DNA from: a virus
Direction: 5' to 3' (one strand)
IMG/VR virus record: IMGVR_UViG_3300048833_000203
Coordinates: 1 to 22,901 of that record
Length of the DNA stretch: 22,901 bases
Of the stretch, positions 20,155 through 22,901 are shown in pieces. The notes under the pieces were generated by a model. The model saw only the letters and a program-made list of their open reading frames with translations, was not told the DNA's origin and did no database searches. The position numbers and the translations under genes were made by a program. How positions within the stretch are numbered: position 1 is the stretch's first letter; each line of letters opens with the position of its first letter.

Positions 20155-20320
20155 CTATCTCAAAACCTGCCAAAACAACCAAAATACTAAGTCCTAACCC
20201 AATCGGATAAGACCAAAATGAGTTAAAGTAAATCGCAAACTGTAATAGCCCTGCGATAATCCCTGAGCCTATGAGAAATAAGCATAGGATTGTGAGTATT
20301 TTTTCTAGGAGTGGGGTCAT
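20129..20320 (-). CDS. Small two-helix membrane protein, 63 residues
   Basis: Two membrane segments: about 8-30 (ILTILCLFLIGSGIIAGLLQ...) and about 36-54 (SYPIGLGLSILVVLAGFEIV), with basic/acidic tail ERIYDGK. It overlaps both neighbours. Function unknown; it is far from the lysis genes. Starts as ATGA overlap with the 75-residue gene. Confidence 0.65.
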   Translation of the reverse strand: MTPLLEKILTILCLFLIGSGIIAGLLQFAIYFNSFWSYPIGLGLSILVVLAGFEIVERIYDGK

Positions 20321-20544
20321 ATTTCGATTTTTTTAAGAATTTCCCATCCATTAAAGAATCCGATAGTGCCGTTTGGAGCATCATCATTTTCATCAAAAAC
20401 AAAATAACTGTGTTCTTCATCACAAGTAAATATTGGCCTTGGCCTATCTTCAAAATGAAATATACTGTGAAATTTTAGTTTTTTGCCAGATGGAGTGGTC
20501 CATTCACTACCATCTTCAAATTCTTCAATTTTATTTAATTTCAT
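20317..20544 (-). CDS. Hypothetical acidic protein, 75 residues
   Basis: Not recognised. Beta-rich and acidic: EEFEDGSEWTTPSGKKLKFH, then PIFTCDEEHSYFVFDENDDA and GFFNGWEILKKIEI. It has the best-defined promoter and leader on this strand: CTTG-N20-TAGGTTTG and a 23-base leader of the accessory-gene type. It therefore can start a new transcript inside the neck operon. Confidence 0.65.
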   Translation of the reverse strand: MKLNKIEEFEDGSEWTTPSGKKLKFHSIFHFEDRPRPIFTCDEEHSYFVFDENDDAPNGTIGFFNGWEILKKIEI

Positions 20545-20565
20545 TATCTCTTTGTTTTAAGTCTC
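20542..20565 (-). repeat. Accessory-gene leader motif, copy E
   Basis: GAGACTTAAAAC then AAAGAGATAATG, ending in the start codon of the 75-residue gene, directly after the TAGGTTTG promoter. Confidence 0.6.
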
Positions 20566-20567
20566 TC

Positions 20568-20599
20568 CAAACCTAAACAAATCCACTATATGAAGCAAG
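20568..20599 (-). promoter_or_regulatory. TAGGTTTG promoter copy on - strand
   Basis: CTTG (20599-20596), 20-base spacer, TAGGTTTG (20575-20568). The 17 bases 20584-20568 are identical to 1853-1869 on the + strand. The start codon is 23 bases downstream, the same distance as at the copy before 4928. Confidence 0.62.
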
Positions 20600-20606
20600 A
20601 AAAATC

Positions 20607-21053
20607 TTACTTATTTTCGAGTAGCTTCTTAATATTCTGAAAAGTCTTTTCAAATTCGGTTCGGGCATTGCGGAATAAAAATGATCGCATCGGTAAATTC
20701 ACCTGCTTAACGCCTGCACCTTTGAACTGGCTTGCATACTGAACTAAGCCAAATTCCTGTAAAAATGATTGATTAACGAATGTTCCCGTTCCAAACTCGA
20801 TATACGGGGCGTAATTAACCCCGTTAATACCACCAACTTTTACGGCCCATGATAGTCTATTGGGATTTCCAACGGCTCGAATAGTTCCTTTTAAATCTCC
20901 CGTCTTAACCGGAACGTCCTGCTTAGCCTTATCCTCAGTCCTATCAGCCCAATCTTTCACTTCTTCAGCTACCAACTTCTTAAGATCCTCAGAATATTTG
21001 TCCAAGCCTGAAAGGACTAGATTAACTCCTGAGACTTTAACTTTGACTGACAT
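20607..21053 (-). CDS. Neck / tail completion protein (HK97 gp10-like)
   Basis: 148 residues. Family signs: an N-terminal GVNLVLSGLDKYSEDLKKLV helix, DWADRTEDKAKQDVPVKTGDLKGTIRA (about 35-62, the V-x-T-G-x-L-x-x-S/T motif), then NYAPYIEFGTGTF (about 79-91, Y-A-x-x-x-E-x-G-T) and FLFRNARTEF near the end. gp10-like proteins join the head connector to the tail terminator. In other phages the tail terminator gene follows directly; here it lies on the other strand at 3933. The start overlaps the HAD gene by 17 bases. Confidence 0.88.
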   Translation of the reverse strand: MSVKVKVSGVNLVLSGLDKYSEDLKKLVAEEVKDWADRTEDKAKQDVPVKTGDLKGTIRAVGNPNRLSWAVKVGGINGVNYAPYIEFGTGTFVNQSFLQEFGLVQYASQFKGAGVKQVNLPMRSFLFRNARTEFEKTFQNIKKLLENK

Positions 21054-21429
21054 ATTGAATCGCGTTATAACATTCTTGCTCCCAATCTGAATTACCGAAT
21101 ACAGGTATTGCTTTTACATCAGTATGTATTTCGATTTCATGTAATTCAATCCAATCGTCATCAAGATGGAAAATGAAGTCTGAAAACTGCCTAAAATAGT
21201 CTTTTTTCAATCCTCCATTAGTAAAAATGATTCTGTCTTGAGGTATTCCCAAAGATTCAGCTACCTTAAAAAGTTCGATATTATACGATTCATGAACTCC
21301 CTTGTTAGCCCTACTCGTAACTATCCAAACATTCAACCCCTGATCAATGCAGTATCTAGCAAAGTCCTGTACCGTTTTTTTGGTTAGAGTACCATCGAAG
21401 TCAAATGATATATTAAGAACTTGCTGCAT
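21037..21429 (-). CDS. HAD-superfamily phosphatase-like protein
   Basis: 130 residues. Motif I is SFDFDGTLT with Asp10 (nucleophile) and Asp12; motif II is VWIVTSR (about 34-40, Ser/Thr); RIIFTNGGLKKDYF (about 68-81) supplies a Lys, and FIFHLDDD (about 85-92) an acidic motif IV. There is no room for a large cap, so it resembles small HAD phosphatases such as those of the LPS kdsC/polynucleotide 3'-phosphatase size class. Substrate unknown. Sitting between head-tail adaptor and gp10 with overlaps on both sides, it is made with the neck proteins, yet has no known place in neck assembly; it may act on nucleotides or on host metabolites. Confidence 0.82.
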   Translation of the reverse strand: MQQVLNISFDFDGTLTKKTVQDFARYCIDQGLNVWIVTSRANKGVHESYNIELFKVAESLGIPQDRIIFTNGGLKKDYFRQFSDFIFHLDDDWIELHEIEIHTDVKAIPVFGNSDWEQECYNAIQYVSQS

Positions 21430-21763
21430 TTCTACCCGTCGTTTCTATTTCAGAAAAACACATCACCTCAATCCATCTTCTGTAAGCATCGACCTTAAAT
21501 GAAAGGTTCGTAAATCTAAACCCTCTCCATTCAATAAAGTCTCCGTTCAAAATCTCAATCTCTGGATTATACCTAAGCTTAACCTTTAGAAACTGAGTTA
21601 TATTCTGCTGTTGTGCGATTATATCCGTACTTGATCGAACCTCATTAACTTGAGCTGCTTTAGGCTGGTAATAGATCGTCTCCACATTGACCATATCGCC
21701 CGTGTTTGGATCCTGAGTTTGACTAACCCGAATGAATGATATTTTTTCTCGTGGGTGGGTCAT
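21413..21763 (-). CDS. Head-tail adaptor (head closure, SPP1 gp16 / HK97-like)
   Basis: 116 residues. MTHPREKISFIRVSQTQDPN then TGDMVNVETIYYQPKAAQVN, a helix (RSSTDIIAQQQNITQFLKVK) and IEILNGDFIEWRGFRFTNLS with a last strand WIEVMC: the small beta-barrel with an inserted helix loop of the head-tail joining family. These rings close the connector after packaging. Position between gp6-like and gp10-like genes agrees. The start overlaps the Lys-rich gene (ATGA). Confidence 0.83.
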   Translation of the reverse strand: MTHPREKISFIRVSQTQDPNTGDMVNVETIYYQPKAAQVNEVRSSTDIIAQQQNITQFLKVKLRYNPEIEILNGDFIEWRGFRFTNLSFKVDAYRRWIEVMCFSEIETTGRNAASS

Positions 21764-21900
21764 TTCTTTTTAAGCTTTTTTTTCAGCTTTTTAACCTTTT
21801 TTTTAAGTTTAATGCAATACTTATACAGATCAATAAGTTGTTGCCTTTCTTCTTTTAAAGCAAGTCTTTTTGGACTAGAAAATTCAAATAATCTAATCAC
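21760..21900 (-). CDS. Lys-rich coiled-coil peptide, 46 residues, GTG start
   Basis: Starts at GTG overlapping the stop of the connector gene (GTGA) and stops over the next start (ATGA), so it fits its slot to the base. Reads MIRLFEFSSPKRLALKEERQ, QLIDLYKYCIKL and then a tail of 14 residues of which 11 are Lys. The first part has a heptad-like helix, the tail is almost pure positive charge. It could bind DNA at the neck, or neutralise packaged DNA, but no family is known. Composition bias from the A-rich DNA is an alternative explanation for the Lys run. Confidence 0.6.
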   Translation of the reverse strand: MIRLFEFSSPKRLALKEERQQLIDLYKYCIKLKKKVKKLKKKLKKK

Positions 21901-22433
21901 GGAAATACCACCCTCCTATATGGGTTCAGAATCATTTTTACAATGTCAGGCATAGGCCCTGAACTGCCTCGATTCTCATAATAGTCAAAGGCTCGCTTGT
22001 AAATAGCCGTTTTAATCGAATCATTCACTAGGCTTGCATTGGTCACATATTCAACCGTAACATTTTCACCGCCTTCAATCAGAATATCACCAAATAGGGT
22101 AAACCCGCTTGTCGATACCGTTTCAACTGGGCCCCAAGGTAATCGGTAATCCTTTGGCAATCTCTGAGCAAGTAGGGTAATGGTTCTAATTCCAAGGCTC
22201 TTTTGTAGGTAATTCTCTACGTTAATCCTTGCCGCTTTAAGATACAATTCTAACAGATTATCGTCCGTATCTGCATCGATATAAGCGTGATCTTTGAACT
22301 CTTCGACTGTTACGGGTTCAACATACTCAGATTCATCGGTAAATGAATACTGAAGTCCTTTGAGAACCGGATAGGTGTCGTACCTCGGAAGTCCCCACTC
22401 GTAAAGCTGATCTATGTTTTTATCGAAGTCCAT
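21897..22433 (-). CDS. Head-tail connector protein (gp6-like)
   Basis: 178 residues. After a 35-residue lead, PVTVEEFKDHAYIDADTDDN then LLELYLKAARINVENYLQKS (about 40-80) is the standard gp6 start: E-x-x-K-x-H-x-x-I-D-x-x-D-D-D-x-L-x-x-x-I-x-A-A. Then LLAQRLPKDYRLPWGPVETV and ENVTVEYVT strands and a last helix IKTAIYKRAFDYYENRG. These proteins bind below the portal as a ring. It is followed by small overlapping genes for the remaining neck proteins. ATG 22433 lies 13 bases after the previous stop. Confidence 0.88.
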   Translation of the reverse strand: MDFDKNIDQLYEWGLPRYDTYPVLKGLQYSFTDESEYVEPVTVEEFKDHAYIDADTDDNLLELYLKAARINVENYLQKSLGIRTITLLAQRLPKDYRLPWGPVETVSTSGFTLFGDILIEGGENVTVEYVTNASLVNDSIKTAIYKRAFDYYENRGSSGPMPDIVKMILNPYRRVVFP

Positions 22434-22446
22434 GCACTAAAGGTAC

Positions 22447-22710
22447 TTAAAAAGGACAATCATTCAAACTACTGATTAATACCTCTGGATTTGGGTTCAG
22501 ATAAATTTTATCAGCTAATTGATTTTCGCTCCAAAATTTACCGTGAATTAGCCATCTGTTATGAGGCTGTTTTTTGACCTTCAATAATCCGTAATGGTTA
22601 CGCCCTGATTTGTGGGGAAAACGATATAACTCTTTATCAGATCCAAAGCAATAATCTGGAAATCCTTTGATTAACCACTTTGAAATTATATCAAAATTAT
22701 CTTGCTTCAT
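22447..22710 (-). CDS. Hypothetical small phage protein, 87 residues
   Basis: KWLIKGFPDYCFGSDKELYR, then KSGRNHYGLLKVKKQPHNRW and LIHGKFWSENQLADKIYL. The order 'G-x-D-x-x-L-Y-R ... R-x-Y-x-x-x-K ... W-x-I-x-GK-x-x-S' resembles the NUMOD-type DNA-binding segments that accompany HNH endonucleases, but no HNH motif is present. It may be a free-standing segment or the remnant of a homing endonuclease. It precedes the connector gene. Confidence 0.6.
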   Translation of the reverse strand: MKQDNFDIISKWLIKGFPDYCFGSDKELYRFPHKSGRNHYGLLKVKKQPHNRWLIHGKFWSENQLADKIYLNPNPEVLISSLNDCPF

Positions 22711-22757
22711 TTGATTTAAATAGCGTTTTGATAGATGGAATTGCGCAAATAAATGAG

Positions 22758-22901
22758 TTACCTGCCATTTGGATAAACAGCACGGTAAAACTCATGGTTT
22801 TCAGACTCGACAAAAATCATAAATGCATCATTCTTTAACCCCATATCATCAATTTCATTGACCATACGACAAAAAGAATTTGCTTTTTGATTCAATTCTT
22901 T
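22758..22901 (-). CDS. Partial hypothetical protein at right edge
   Basis: The last 47 residues of a protein whose start is beyond the window. Visible: LNQKANSFCRMVNEIDDMGL, then NDAFMIFVESENHEFYRAVY and PNGR. Not recognised. It is co-directional with the neck operon and separated from the 87-residue gene by 47 bases in which no promoter or terminator stands out. Confidence 0.5.
   Translation of the reverse strand, partial: KELNQKANSFCRMVNEIDDMGLKNDAFMIFVESENHEFYRAVYPNGR

Noticed and set aside
21764-21896. 66-residue + strand frame rich in Phe and Ser
   Set aside because: It is the complement of the Lys-rich micro-gene, whose overlaps with both neighbours are exact.
1-22901. CRISPR array, insertion sequence, integrase or attachment site
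   Set aside because: No regular spaced repeats, transposase or integrase motifs were seen; whether this is a prophage cannot be decided.

Overview
The window is a block of a tailed bacteriophage genome (free phage or prophage; nothing visible decides which) whose host is most likely a member of the Bacteroidetes. Reasons: several promoters fit the Bacteroidetes pattern TTTG-N20-TAnnTTTG, genes start after A-rich leaders rather than Shine-Dalgarno sites, and tail proteins such as the tape measure have the look of Bacteroidetes prophages. No sheath or other contractile-tail gene is seen, so a long non-contractile (siphovirus-type) tail is the best guess.

Layout on the + strand: end of terminase large subunit (1-366), portal (376-1743), then a 760-base RNA island (1744-2506) with a promoter, an inverted-repeat element, a tRNA-Cys-like gene, a double-pseudoknot element, tRNA-Tyr and what reads as a circularly permuted tmRNA gene. 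Small accessory genes follow (2507-3870). The tail module runs from the tail terminator (3933) through tail tube (4403), a -1 frameshifted tail assembly chaperone pair (5182-5906), tape measure (5937), baseplate/hub-like protein (8478), fibre (10940) and further adhesion-type proteins to 15347. The lysis region (15602-17237) has a holin-like protein, an M15 peptidase endolysin and small companions, and ends at a bidirectional terminator. One two-gene cassette (8026-8404) sits on the opposite strand inside the tail module.

Layout on the - strand, read from the right edge leftwards: a partial gene, an 87-residue protein, gp6-like head-tail connector, a Lys-rich 46-residue protein, head-tail adaptor, HAD-type phosphatase, gp10-like neck protein, four small accessory proteins (one DUF551), a Mu gpF-like minor head protein, and five further small proteins, two with signal peptides. 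This neck/head block converges on the lysis genes. The capsid and protease genes are not in the window and are expected to lie beyond the right edge. Terminase, portal and tail on one strand with the neck genes on the other is an unusual split of a normally co-directional morphogenesis operon.

The most notable item is the permuted tmRNA: a tmRNA 3' end (T arm and acceptor 3' strand, 2249-2273) lies upstream of a tmRNA 5' end (from 2336) and of a short tag frame ending Val-Ala-Ala-stop (2426-2449). Two small sequence cassettes recur at accessory gene starts on both strands: a promoter (YTTG-N20-TAGGTTTR) and a 22-23 base leader running into the ATG. Both look like parts of exchangeable accessory-gene modules.
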